The notes beneath the pieces were generated by a model, which saw only the letters and a list, made by a program, of their open reading frames with translations, ran no database searches and was not told the DNA's origin. A stretch of DNA of 16,080 bases from NCBI GenBank assembly GCA_024763185.1, contig JANTFY010000025.1, forward strand, positions 1-16,080, given 5' to 3'. This document shows positions 6,680 to 14,787 of this stretch, in pieces; the stretch's first letter is position 1, and every line of letters starts with the position of its first letter. Source of the stretch: Gammaproteobacteria bacterium (lineage in GTDB: Bacteria > Pseudomonadota > Gammaproteobacteria > GCA-001735895). A program made the translations under genes and the position numbers.

Positions 6680-7360
6680 TCATTCCTGATTCTCCAGCAC
6701 AGACAGGTTGTTGATGATGATCGGTACGTATTGCTGACTGGCATCGTTGAGCATACGCGCCACGGCAGTGGAGGAAATGGTCGCGCCCGAGATGGCATCA
6801 ATCTGCCAGGGCTCGGTTTTGCTGCCGTGTTTGACCGGTACGATAGCATTTTGCAAGCCCTTGCCCGAGGCATGCGGTCGAGCCTCCAGCGCCTCGAAAT
6901 TCTTAACAAAGTTCCGGTCCTTGTTTATCTTGTCGCCAATCCCCGGGGTTTCTGCCATTTTTAATACTTCGATGCCACGGATGCACTGGCAATAGGGGTC
7001 ATAGCCATAAAGAATTCGAATGACATCCTGGTAGCCAGCCGCAGCCGCTTCCAGTGCCACACCTTTCAATTGCCCATTGGCATCGTAACCGGCGTACAGG
7101 GCAATGCCCTGGGGCTTGTCGCCGGATGGTTGAATTTTGTTGTTTACGATTTCAAAGTTTTTTCTCGATATCGCGCCGGGAATAACCTTGAACAGTGCTC
7201 GCTCGATGGCCATCTGCTTGTTGTGCTCGATCATCGGCAAGGTAATGCGATAGGACAGCACCACCAGCAGCCCCGAGATCGTGGCGACCAGGCCCAGCGT
7301 ACGCAACATGTTGAAGGCCGGGGTGGGTTGCGTGACGGATTGTGTATCAGTTGTACTCAT
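6680..7360 (-). CDS. rnfG: Rnf complex subunit RnfG (covalent FMN subunit)
   Basis: The product has 226 residues from the ATG at 7360-7358, which forms an ATGA overlap with the rnfD stop; the longer open frame upstream lies inside rnfD. One N-terminal membrane helix (about 20-38) places the FMN-binding domain outside the cytoplasmic membrane. The flavin attachment motif SGATISST is present (residues 191-198), with Thr194 as the expected FMN phosphoester site, made by ApbE; no apbE is seen in this window. ETPGIGDKI (137-145) is the family's other marker. A Cys-x-Cys (124, 126) in PYCQCIRG is an addition I do not recognise as a standard feature of E. coli RsxG. Length is normal. Confidence 0.95.
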   Translation of the reverse strand: MSTTDTQSVTQPTPAFNMLRTLGLVATISGLLVVLSYRITLPMIEHNKQMAIERALFKVIPGAISRKNFEIVNNKIQPSGDKPQGIALYAGYDANGQLKGVALEAAAAGYQDVIRILYGYDPYCQCIRGIEVLKMAETPGIGDKINKDRNFVKNFEALEARPHASGKGLQNAIVPVKHGSKTEPWQIDAISGATISSTAVARMLNDASQQYVPIIINNLSVLENQE

Positions 7361-8397
7361 GACTTGCCCCGCTGGCCAAAAATCTTTGGCTGGGTGATGC
7401 CGGAAATCAGCGGTGAAAGGGCATTGCCCAGCAGGATCGCATACATGACGCCTTCGGTCAGACCACCAAACAGGCGAATGATCACGGTTAACATACCGAT
7501 GAACAGGCTGTAGATCCACACACCCCAGGGGGTTACCGGGGACGCAACCATGTCACTGGCCATAAACACTGCGCCCAGCATCAATCCGCCGGAAAGCAAC
7601 ACAAATACAGGATCCGGGTACAAGGCTGAATCCATCAACCAGAATGGCAGGCTGACCAGGGTTGCGCCGAGCATGACACCCACCGGAATACGCCAGTCCA
7701 TCATCTTGCGCACCGCCAGGTAGAGACCGCCAGCCAGTATGATAATGGCCGAGGTTTCACCGGCAGAACCGGCCACCGATCCACTTAACAGATCCATCGC
7801 CGGTGTCGTGATCTGCTCGAACTTATACAAAGCCAGCGGGGTAGCGCCGGTGAAAGCATCGACTTCGCTTTGTTTCAACCAGTCACCGATGGGTACCGGT
7901 ATCATGAAGGGCGTGGTCAGCGTGGACGGTATGACTTCGCTGAATCGATCCGGTAGAAATGGCGGGGTCCAGGTGGTAATTGCCGCGGGAAAGGCCGCCT
8001 GTACAAATGCGCGACCAACCAGTGCCGGGTTCATCACGTTATAGCCGAGACCGCCAAACAGGGTCTTGCCCAGGCCGACGGCAATAAAAGCGGCCACCGC
8101 CGCCATCCACAGCGGGAATCCCGGTGGCAGGGTCAGTGCCAGTAACAGACCGGTGATGACGATGCTCCAGTCGTTCAGGCTGCTGGGGCGATTGGACAAT
8201 CGGCAGAACAGGTTTTCCGCCAGCATGCAGGTCAGCGTGGTGGTGAGCAGCAACAGCAAAACACTGATGCCGAAGGCATAAACGGCATAGGCGCAAACCG
8301 GCAGCAGGGCATACACCACGTTGCGCATGATCTGGGGCACGGTGACGGGTTGCTTCAGGTGCGGGGAGCTGCGCAGGTCGGTATTGAAATCGCTCAT
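7357..8397 (-). CDS. rnfD: Rnf complex subunit RnfD (membrane covalent FMN subunit)
   Basis: The product has 346 residues from the ATG at 8397-8395. This start is chosen over an upstream extension to 8508 because GGGAGA (8404-8409) lies just before it and the extension lies inside rnfC. It is a polytopic membrane protein related to NqrB. The covalent FMN motif is DAFTGATPLA (180-189) with Thr186 as the expected flavin site. Other family blocks are KTLFGGLGYNVMNPALVGRA (111-130) and ASDMVASPVTPWG (280-292). RnfD is part of the path taking electrons across the membrane with ion movement. ATGA overlaps join it to both rnfC and rnfG, so it is strictly operon-bound. Confidence 0.96.
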   Translation of the reverse strand: MSDFNTDLRSSPHLKQPVTVPQIMRNVVYALLPVCAYAVYAFGISVLLLLLTTTLTCMLAENLFCRLSNRPSSLNDWSIVITGLLLALTLPPGFPLWMAAVAAFIAVGLGKTLFGGLGYNVMNPALVGRAFVQAAFPAAITTWTPPFLPDRFSEVIPSTLTTPFMIPVPIGDWLKQSEVDAFTGATPLALYKFEQITTPAMDLLSGSVAGSAGETSAIIILAGGLYLAVRKMMDWRIPVGVMLGATLVSLPFWLMDSALYPDPVFVLLSGGLMLGAVFMASDMVASPVTPWGVWIYSLFIGMLTVIIRLFGGLTEGVMYAILLGNALSPLISGITQPKIFGQRGKS

Positions 8398-9737
8398 TGT
8401 GCATCTCCCTGGTTTTTGGCAGCCATGTCGCGGTTTACCGACTTGGCGATACGAAAGTACTGTACCAGTGGAATATTGGACGGGCACACATAACTGCAAC
8501 TGCCACATTCAAAGCAATCGTTCAGATGGTATTCCCGCTGCATGTCTTCATACATGGAAGCGGAGGCCATCATGCCCAGCATCGACGGATTGAGTTGCAT
8601 GGGACAGGCCTCGACACAGTAGCCGCAACGGATGCAGGGCTGGGTCTGGCCCTTCTTCAGGTCTGGGTCATCCTTGTTGAGCACGACCATGCCGGACATG
8701 GCCTTGGTCACCGGTACATCGAGAGCGGAAACCGACATACCCATCATCGGTCCGCCGAGTATGACTTCATGCGCATCCTTCGTGACCCCCGCATGTTTCA
8801 ACAGGAATTCCACGGGCGTGCCGACCGGTACCAGGTAATTACCCGGTTTGTTCACCCCGGGGCCGCTGACGGTGACCACACGCTCGATAACGCCCCTGCC
8901 ATGAGGCAATAGTTCGCCAATTTGCGCCAGGGTGCCTACATTGAACACGCTGACCCCGACTGCGGATGGAAAGGATCCGGGAGGGACTTCGCGTCCGAGC
9001 AGCGATTTGATCAACATTTTCTCGGCACCCTGCGGGTACTTGGTTTTAACCACCTGGATACGAATATTGTCGTTTTCCTGCAGGTGTTGTTGCAGGATTT
9101 CGGCCGCATCCTTTTTGTTGTCCTCGATGCCGATGATCGCCTGTTCAACGCCCAGTGCCTTTTTGATCAGGCGTATGCCCTGCAGCAGGTTTTGCGGCTG
9201 CTCCAGCATGATGCGATGGTCGCAAGTCAGGTAAGGTTCGCATTCGCAACCATTGGCTACCAGTGTATCCACGTGGTGATCGGGCGGGGGCTTCATCTTG
9301 ACGTGAGTAGGGAAGGCCGCGCCACCCAGTCCAACCATGCCGGCATCCTGTACTGCCTGGGTTATCTCCTCGGCACTCATCTTGTCGATGTCGTGGGTGT
9401 ATTCGTATAGCTCCTGCTGGGTGGCGGCCTGGTAAACATCCACTATGAAACAGTCCGTCTTCGGCCCGCGAGCACTGGGCATCAATTGAATGGCCTTGAT
9501 ACGTCCGCTGGCCGGGGCATGCTGTGGCACCGAAACAAATCCATCGGCGGCAGCGATGGGTTGCCCGCGCACGACTTCCTCACCCACCTTGACCAGTGGT
9601 GTTGACGGTTTGCCGGCATGCTGGGATAGCGGCACAATCAAACTCGCTGCAAACGGCAATCGCCGGATTGGCAAACCATTGGTCAGCGATTTAAAATCCG
9701 GCGGGTGTACACCGTGATTAAAAGTGTGTAACAGCAT
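8394..9737 (-). CDS. rnfC: Rnf complex subunit RnfC (NADH/FMN, 2x[4Fe-4S])
   Basis: The product has 447 residues, the compact form; E. coli RsxC is about 740 because of a long repetitive tail that is absent here. RnfC is a peripheral cytoplasmic subunit that exchanges electrons with NAD(H) via FMN and iron-sulfur clusters. The N-terminal part (HGVHPPDFK, GEEVVRGQPIA) is typical. The nucleotide/flavin-binding core contains MVGLGGAAFPTHVK (134-147) and ANGCECEPYLTCD (161-173). Two ferredoxin-type clusters follow: CIRCGYCVEACP (368-379) and CFECGSCSYVCP (408-419). The gene starts two bases after the stop of the 2-oxoacid oxidoreductase gene and overlaps rnfD by four. It is thus directly coupled to the oxidoreductase. 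Confidence 0.97.
   Translation of the reverse strand: MLLHTFNHGVHPPDFKSLTNGLPIRRLPFAASLIVPLSQHAGKPSTPLVKVGEEVVRGQPIAAADGFVSVPQHAPASGRIKAIQLMPSARGPKTDCFIVDVYQAATQQELYEYTHDIDKMSAEEITQAVQDAGMVGLGGAAFPTHVKMKPPPDHHVDTLVANGCECEPYLTCDHRIMLEQPQNLLQGIRLIKKALGVEQAIIGIEDNKKDAAEILQQHLQENDNIRIQVVKTKYPQGAEKMLIKSLLGREVPPGSFPSAVGVSVFNVGTLAQIGELLPHGRGVIERVVTVSGPGVNKPGNYLVPVGTPVEFLLKHAGVTKDAHEVILGGPMMGMSVSALDVPVTKAMSGMVVLNKDDPDLKKGQTQPCIRCGYCVEACPMQLNPSMLGMMASASMYEDMQREYHLNDCFECGSCSYVCPSNIPLVQYFRIAKSVNRDMAAKNQGDAQ
8404..8409 (-). promoter_or_regulatory. Shine-Dalgarno GGGAGA that fixes the rnfD start
   Basis: GGGAGA lies six bases before the rnfD ATG at 8397, within the end of rnfC. It decides between this start and the longer open frame. 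Confidence 0.65.
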
Positions 9738-9739
9738 GC

Positions 9740-12700
9740 TTACTGGAATGCCTCGGCACGTTTGATCAACTTATCCAGATCCTTTTCATTGGGGTCCCAC
9801 GGCGTACCGGGATGAATACAGCTGGCCGTGCATTTCTCTGCTGCCTTGACGATATCCCGGTAAGGTCCGCCCTTGGGATTGATGACCTCGGCCTGCTTGT
9901 CTGCATTAAAGGCAAAGATCTTGGGATTGATCATGATACATTCCTCGCAGCCGTCGCATTCCGGGGTGTCTATCCAGGCCGGTTCGTAATCGCCACTATC
10001 AGACTCGGCCGGGGCTGCACGGGTATCTGTTGTTGATACCGGGCTATCCAGTGTCACGGCGCCGGCCTCATCGTCCGACAGGATCAGTTTCAACAGGTTG
10101 GATGTCATTTTCTGCGCAACGTCTTTACGCGCCTGATTGTTGACCTGTTCCATGTCGAAAACCTGGTCGACCGGTACCAGGGATTTCAACTGGTTCCAGA
10201 AATCGCGCCGGTCAATAGTGGTGCGCACCAGTGTTTCCGATACCATGATCCGGGTCAGGTGGTTTTTTGAATCCACGCCCCAGATGTAGGGATACCGGCC
10301 TTCCTGTTCTGACAGTTCAAGCTCGATGAATTCGTGTAAAGGCAGCATGTTGTCGTTCCAGCTGCCTTTGGGGGCCTGTTTGAAATGCTTGCGGAAACGA
10401 CCCTCGGTGACGGCAAAATCGGCGAAGGTCATGGGCAGGTCCATGGATTGCTCCACGCCCATTTCGTCGACGTATTTCAGCGGGTAGGTCGGCCAGTCTT
10501 CATCGATGGCCGGGTTGCCTTCAAGCGTACAGCATTCGGCAAAGGTGACGCCGGCATCGGGGTCATAACGGAATAACGGGTAGGCGCGTGATTCCACCGC
10601 CATTTTGCTGTGCGCCATGCTTTGATCATCTGCGATGCCATGTTCGGGCTGGCACGGGGTATAACAATTGAACAGTGCCGGGCGACGGCTGTTCAGGCCA
10701 TCGATAAAGCCCTCCAGCAGGTGGGTGGTATTGGCGACAGCTCCCTGCATCACGTAGGCATTACGATGTGACATGCCGATCAGAGCGATTTCCTTGCGAA
10801 TTTCCGGCTTGCCTTTCCACACCTTGCCAAATTGTGCCATGTCAGATACCTGGCCGGTAAAGCCTGAGGTGCAGGCCTGTCCGCCGGTATTCGAGTAAAC
10901 CTGGGTGTCCAGCACCATGATCTTGACCGGCATATTGGTCATCAGTGCGCGTGACAGGTTCTGGAAGCCGATATCGTACATCGCACCATCACCACCGACG
11001 GCAACCACCGGTGGGCACAGGTGCCATTCCTCGTCACTGAACTGGTTCCAGTCGAAATAGGTGAAAAATTCATCATGTTCGGAGGCATTGTATTTATTCG
11101 CCAGTTCCAGTTCTGCCAGGCGAATGGCCTTGAATCCTTCGGCCATCTTGGCCATGTGTCCCTGGAACGCGCCCAGTGCAACGGAGGGAGAATCCTGAAA
11201 CAGGTGGTTGGCCCAGGGAAAGGGGTAGGGATTGTAAGGATAGGTCGATCCCCAGACCGAGGAACAGCCGGTTGAGTTGATGATGCCCATTTCGGCGCGT
11301 CCGCGTTCAGTTTGACCGTGTTCGTATTGCCACTTGAGCAGGCGTAATTTTTTTAACAGCCGGGTAGTACGTTGCAGCCATTCGGTATCAATCGGGTCGC
11401 CACCGTGGGCATTGAGCGATGACGACAGGTCTGACAGGTTGAGATCGCTGTGCTGGTGTTCGGAGACGATCTGGCGGATAGCGCTGTCATCATCCAATTT
11501 GATGGATTCAGCCAGTTTCAGATGAATGTGGGTATCCAGTTGTTCGATCAGGATATTGATTTTCTCCAACTGCGCCCTGACCCTGGGCTGCATCAACGCG
11601 GTCACGGTACTGGTAAACAGGCGAATTACCGATTTTTCGCCACAGCCGACACAGGAGCCATCACCGCCGGACATGGCAGCAAAATTGTGCTTGTCCAGAA
11701 GCAGGGTTTCCAGCGCGCCAATCTTTTCATCCAGATTGCTGATGCGGATGTAATCAGGTTTGGTGGTTGGCAGGTCGAGCCAGAATTTCCAGTCGTGGCG
11801 TAGCTTTTCTATGCTTGCAGGGGTTTGTGGGGTCGGCACCAGGGCATCATCGTCGCAGACGTCGACACATTCCATGCAACCTTTGCAGGTATAGGGATTG
11901 ATGGTGACGGAAAACAGCCCGCCACTACCCTTGTTTTTCTTTTCGCGGGTTAGGAAATAGGGTTTGGTAATGGCGAAATTGAAACCACCGATGACCTGTG
12001 TCAACCAGCCGAACTCTTTTTCCATCTGTTGTTTACTGCTGTCATCCAGCTCCGATTCGGCCAGGGTTTCAAGTATCGCCCGGTCGATCAGTTGACTGAC
12101 CTGGGAAGACTCGCCATATTGTTCGATCGAGCCGCGCAGTTTTTTCTCGAGATCACGCACCGCCCGACGCAGGTACTGGGTCGGCTGGCCGTCCATTTCG
12201 ATGCTGTTGATGGCACTGGCAAATACATCTCCGATGTCATTGACCAGTCCTGGTATGGCACTGTCTGGGCAAACCGAAAAACAGTTTCCACAGGCAGTAC
12301 AGTTTTGCGGGTTGTATTGCGGGTATTCGAACCGGATATTGGTCATATCGCGGAACACGCCGGAAGAGGCTGGCATGACGCTCAGGGCAATATACGGGTC
12401 GGCCAGGTTTTCATTGCCCTGACCGGAGGCATAAAAACTGCCGGTCTGCTCCCAGAAACGGTGTACGTCAGAAAGACCGCCATTAGCTTCCGGTAGCTGT
12501 TTCAACAGGACTGGCAGGTCGAGTGCCTTAAGCTGCGGAGCCGGTTCAGTTTGTTCGAGGGTTTTATCGGTGATTTCATGGATTTCGTCATAACCCCGAC
12601 GCACCACGCGCAGGTTATCCTGCACGATACGTTCACCCTTGGCGCCGAACTTGTGACGCAGCTGTTTGTCGATTGCGCTAAACAGGCCTTCTTCATCCAG

Positions 12701-14662
12701 GTTGGCGCGCTGCATCAGCGGTGATGCCGCAAAAAAGGCGCCCTGGAAGGCATTGCCCTGCATGCGGAATTGCAGATCGGCATTGGTGGCCTCTTCGCGT
12801 GCTATCTTGAAGCCATCCAGGTAAAACACATGAATATCATTTTCGATAATGAATTTGCGCGCGGACAATGGAAAACTGTTCCACAGTGAAGAGGCGTCAT
12901 CGGTCTCGCTCTGGATGATGAATGCGCCGCCCTTGTTCAGCCCGGCCAGCGGGTTGGAGTGACCGAACACGTTGGGGTCGGGTGACATGACCACGTCAAC
13001 GTAATGGTATTCGCAGTTCAGGCGAATAGGTTCCGGCGCGGCGGAGAGGTAGTAGGTCGTAGGCTGTCCTTTTTTTTCCGAACCGTACTTGGGGTTGGCC
13101 TTGATATCGAAATTGAGCAGGTCAAACAGGGTCATCGCCAGGTTCTTGCCGGTGGTGATGGCGCCCCAGCCACCGACGGAATGGATGCGCACCGTGGTGG
13201 AGCCCTCGGGACGCAGGTCGGGATTCTCGCTGCCATGCAGTGCCAGATCCTTGAGATGCGGATACATGTCGAGCAGGCTTTGCTGATGTATTTGTTGGGC
13301 CGGGTTGGCCGCTTCATCATGCACGAAATCAACCGACAGGTAATAAAACGGTTTGTGCTTGCCGTCGGGCAACATGTTTTCAATCGCCGCCACCAGGGCT
13401 TCCGGCTGCATGTCCCGGCTGCCCAGGCCGTAACAAGCGCTGTACAGGCGGGGCATGTCACTGGCCTTATAGCTGGCATAGTCCGGGTGTGGCTTGTCGC
13501 CGTTTTTGAAATTGGTGTTTTCCAGGCATTTGCTTAACGCTGTGCGCACTTCACGAACCAGTGGCAGGTCTTCGGCTAGCGGCTGGTCGGTACGCTCAAG
13601 CACCGCGACCCCTTTTTTACCTTTAAGCAGGTTGCCAAGTATTTCGCCCGGGAATGGCCGGAACATAGTCATGTTGACAACACCGACCTTGAGCTTGCGC
13701 TTGCTTCGCAGGTAATCGGCCACCGCTTCTGCCTGCACAATCATACTGCCCTGGCCGAGGATAACGTAGTCGGCATCATCGACCTTGTAACCTGAGATCC
13801 TTTGATACCTACGTCCCGTTAGCTGAAAAAACTCATCCATAGCCTGGTCGGTGAATTCACTGATATGATCGAAAAAATACGGGCGCTGAGCGACAACCGA
13901 TTGCATAAACGAGTCCTGATTTTCTACCGGGCCGGCCAGCATGGGGTTGTCCACATCCCATAATTCGGGAACGCGGCGCCGGGTTTCTCCATAGATCATT
14001 TTCTGCGCCGGGGTTGGACAGTCGATGATATCATCAGGACGCCCCAGGTACTCGGCGATCAGTTCCCGCTCAGGCACGTTTAGTGGTTCAATCAGGTGAG
14101 TGGTGAGGAAACCATCCTGGGCCACTACCGCGGGTGTCAGCGACAACTCGGCAATACGTCGCCCGATCAGGTTCAGGTCCGCCGCTTCCTGTGCATTTTT
14201 TGCCATGACCTGCAGAAAACCGGTGTCGTCGATGCAATGATAGTCGTCATGCCCGCAGTGCACGTTTAAAGAGGATTTGGTGATAGCCCGGCAACCCATA
14301 TTCAGCACGTAGGGCAGGCGTTTACCGACCGCGGCATACAGTGATTCGTGCATGTAGGCGATACCCTGTGATGAGGAAAAATTGCTTGAACGCAAGCCGG
14401 TCATGGACATGCCGGCAGTGACCGCGGCTGCCGCATGTTCGCCTTCCGGTTCGACAAAAATCAACGGTCTGCCAGAGACATTAACATGGCCTTTGGCGGT
14501 TTCTTCTGCCCAGTATTCGCCCATTTGCGTGGAAGGGGTGATTGGGTAAGCGCCCGCGGCATCGGAAGATTCACGCTCGCACATGATGACGGCGGTGTTG
14601 CCATCCATCGCCATGCGGATGCCTGGGTACTTGATTTCTTTTGACGGTTTCTTGTCGAACAT
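9740..14662 (-). CDS. Extra-long pyruvate/2-oxoacid:ferredoxin (flavodoxin) oxidoreductase with C-terminal ferredoxin-like domain
   Basis: From the ATG at 14662 the product has 1640 residues; usual one-chain NifJ enzymes have about 1170-1230. An upstream GTG at 14701 is possible but lies in a repeat. The domain order fits the PFOR family. The pyrimidine domain has YPITPST (about 39-45) and CRAIT, holding the Thr and Arg that contact substrate in Desulfovibrio PFOR. Next are domain II and the gamma-like domain (RIHSVGGWGAITTGKNLA, near 492-509). The two-cluster domain has CTACGNCFSVCP (788-799) and CKGCMECVDVC (926-936). The thiamine-diphosphate domain has GDGAMYDIGFQNL (from 1224) and YSNTGG (1256-1261). 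Proximal-cluster cysteines fit 1004, 1007, 1133 and 1337. Extra material lies at 800-925 and 1008-1132, plus a C-terminal ferredoxin-like unit (1569, 1572, 1575, 1611). Pyruvate is likely but not proven as substrate. Confidence 0.9.
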   Translation of the reverse strand: MFDKKPSKEIKYPGIRMAMDGNTAVIMCERESSDAAGAYPITPSTQMGEYWAEETAKGHVNVSGRPLIFVEPEGEHAAAAVTAGMSMTGLRSSNFSSSQGIAYMHESLYAAVGKRLPYVLNMGCRAITKSSLNVHCGHDDYHCIDDTGFLQVMAKNAQEAADLNLIGRRIAELSLTPAVVAQDGFLTTHLIEPLNVPERELIAEYLGRPDDIIDCPTPAQKMIYGETRRRVPELWDVDNPMLAGPVENQDSFMQSVVAQRPYFFDHISEFTDQAMDEFFQLTGRRYQRISGYKVDDADYVILGQGSMIVQAEAVADYLRSKRKLKVGVVNMTMFRPFPGEILGNLLKGKKGVAVLERTDQPLAEDLPLVREVRTALSKCLENTNFKNGDKPHPDYASYKASDMPRLYSACYGLGSRDMQPEALVAAIENMLPDGKHKPFYYLSVDFVHDEAANPAQQIHQQSLLDMYPHLKDLALHGSENPDLRPEGSTTVRIHSVGGWGAITTGKNLAMTLFDLLNFDIKANPKYGSEKKGQPTTYYLSAAPEPIRLNCEYHYVDVVMSPDPNVFGHSNPLAGLNKGGAFIIQSETDDASSLWNSFPLSARKFIIENDIHVFYLDGFKIAREEATNADLQFRMQGNAFQGAFFAASPLMQRANLDEEGLFSAIDKQLRHKFGAKGERIVQDNLRVVRRGYDEIHEITDKTLEQTEPAPQLKALDLPVLLKQLPEANGGLSDVHRFWEQTGSFYASGQGNENLADPYIALSVMPASSGVFRDMTNIRFEYPQYNPQNCTACGNCFSVCPDSAIPGLVNDIGDVFASAINSIEMDGQPTQYLRRAVRDLEKKLRGSIEQYGESSQVSQLIDRAILETLAESELDDSSKQQMEKEFGWLTQVIGGFNFAITKPYFLTREKKNKGSGGLFSVTINPYTCKGCMECVDVCDDDALVPTPQTPASIEKLRHDWKFWLDLPTTKPDYIRISNLDEKIGALETLLLDKHNFAAMSGGDGSCVGCGEKSVIRLFTSTVTALMQPRVRAQLEKINILIEQLDTHIHLKLAESIKLDDDSAIRQIVSEHQHSDLNLSDLSSSLNAHGGDPIDTEWLQRTTRLLKKLRLLKWQYEHGQTERGRAEMGIINSTGCSSVWGSTYPYNPYPFPWANHLFQDSPSVALGAFQGHMAKMAEGFKAIRLAELELANKYNASEHDEFFTYFDWNQFSDEEWHLCPPVVAVGGDGAMYDIGFQNLSRALMTNMPVKIMVLDTQVYSNTGGQACTSGFTGQVSDMAQFGKVWKGKPEIRKEIALIGMSHRNAYVMQGAVANTTHLLEGFIDGLNSRRPALFNCYTPCQPEHGIADDQSMAHSKMAVESRAYPLFRYDPDAGVTFAECCTLEGNPAIDEDWPTYPLKYVDEMGVEQSMDLPMTFADFAVTEGRFRKHFKQAPKGSWNDNMLPLHEFIELELSEQEGRYPYIWGVDSKNHLTRIMVSETLVRTTIDRRDFWNQLKSLVPVDQVFDMEQVNNQARKDVAQKMTSNLLKLILSDDEAGAVTLDSPVSTTDTRAAPAESDSGDYEPAWIDTPECDGCEECIMINPKIFAFNADKQAEVINPKGGPYRDIVKAAEKCTASCIHPGTPWDPNEKDLDKLIKRAEAFQ
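9746..9970 (-). other. C-terminal ferredoxin-like domain of the 2-oxoacid oxidoreductase
   Basis: The last 75 or so residues contain CDGCEEC and, after NPKIFAFN and DIVKAAEKC, a fourth cysteine (1611), followed by IHPG. This is the layout of a one-cluster [4Fe-4S] ferredoxin. It is joined to the enzyme core by an Ala/Ser/Asp-rich linker. It may receive electrons from the core and pass them on to Rnf or a free carrier. Confidence 0.7.
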
Positions 14663-14698
14663 GGTTTCTATCCCGGTAATGTCTGCTTCTCGCCTGGG

Positions 14699-14748
14699 CA
14701 CAAAGTACGCGAAGCCCTTTTATGGCCTGTATCTTTGCGTACCTTGCG
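14699..14748. repeat. Imperfect inverted repeat (copy 1) before the 2-oxoacid oxidoreductase gene
   Basis: The arms CACAAAGTACGCGAAG (14699-14714) and CTTTGCGTACCTTGCG (14733-14748) match as reverse complements at 13 of 16 positions around an 18-base loop. It fills much of the 125-base gap between rnfB and the oxidoreductase gene. Parts (CAAAGTACG, ATCTTTGCGT) recur in a related segment before rnfB (15699-15768), so it is likely a dispersed intergenic element. As RNA it could form a hairpin between the two genes. Confidence 0.55.
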
Positions 14749-14787
14749 TCTAGCAAGAGTTTCTGTTTTATAGATTAATGATCTTGG

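Noticed and set aside
7361..7519. N-terminal extension of RnfG
   Set aside because: It overlaps the conserved end of rnfD. The ATGA junction and the normal family length support the ATG at 7360.
8398..8508. N-terminal extension of RnfD (start at 8508)
   Set aside because: It overlaps the second iron-sulfur motif of rnfC in another frame. GGGAGA and an ATGA overlap support the start at 8397.
12029..12496. Plus-strand open frames opposite the oxidoreductase gene
   Set aside because: Several long antisense frames occur across 9740-14662, as expected opposite a long coding region. None shows a domain or a ribosome site.
14663..14701. GTG start of the oxidoreductase 13 codons upstream
   Set aside because: It begins within the inverted repeat and adds no family-like sequence, though it cannot be fully excluded because the ribosome site before the ATG at 14662 is weak.
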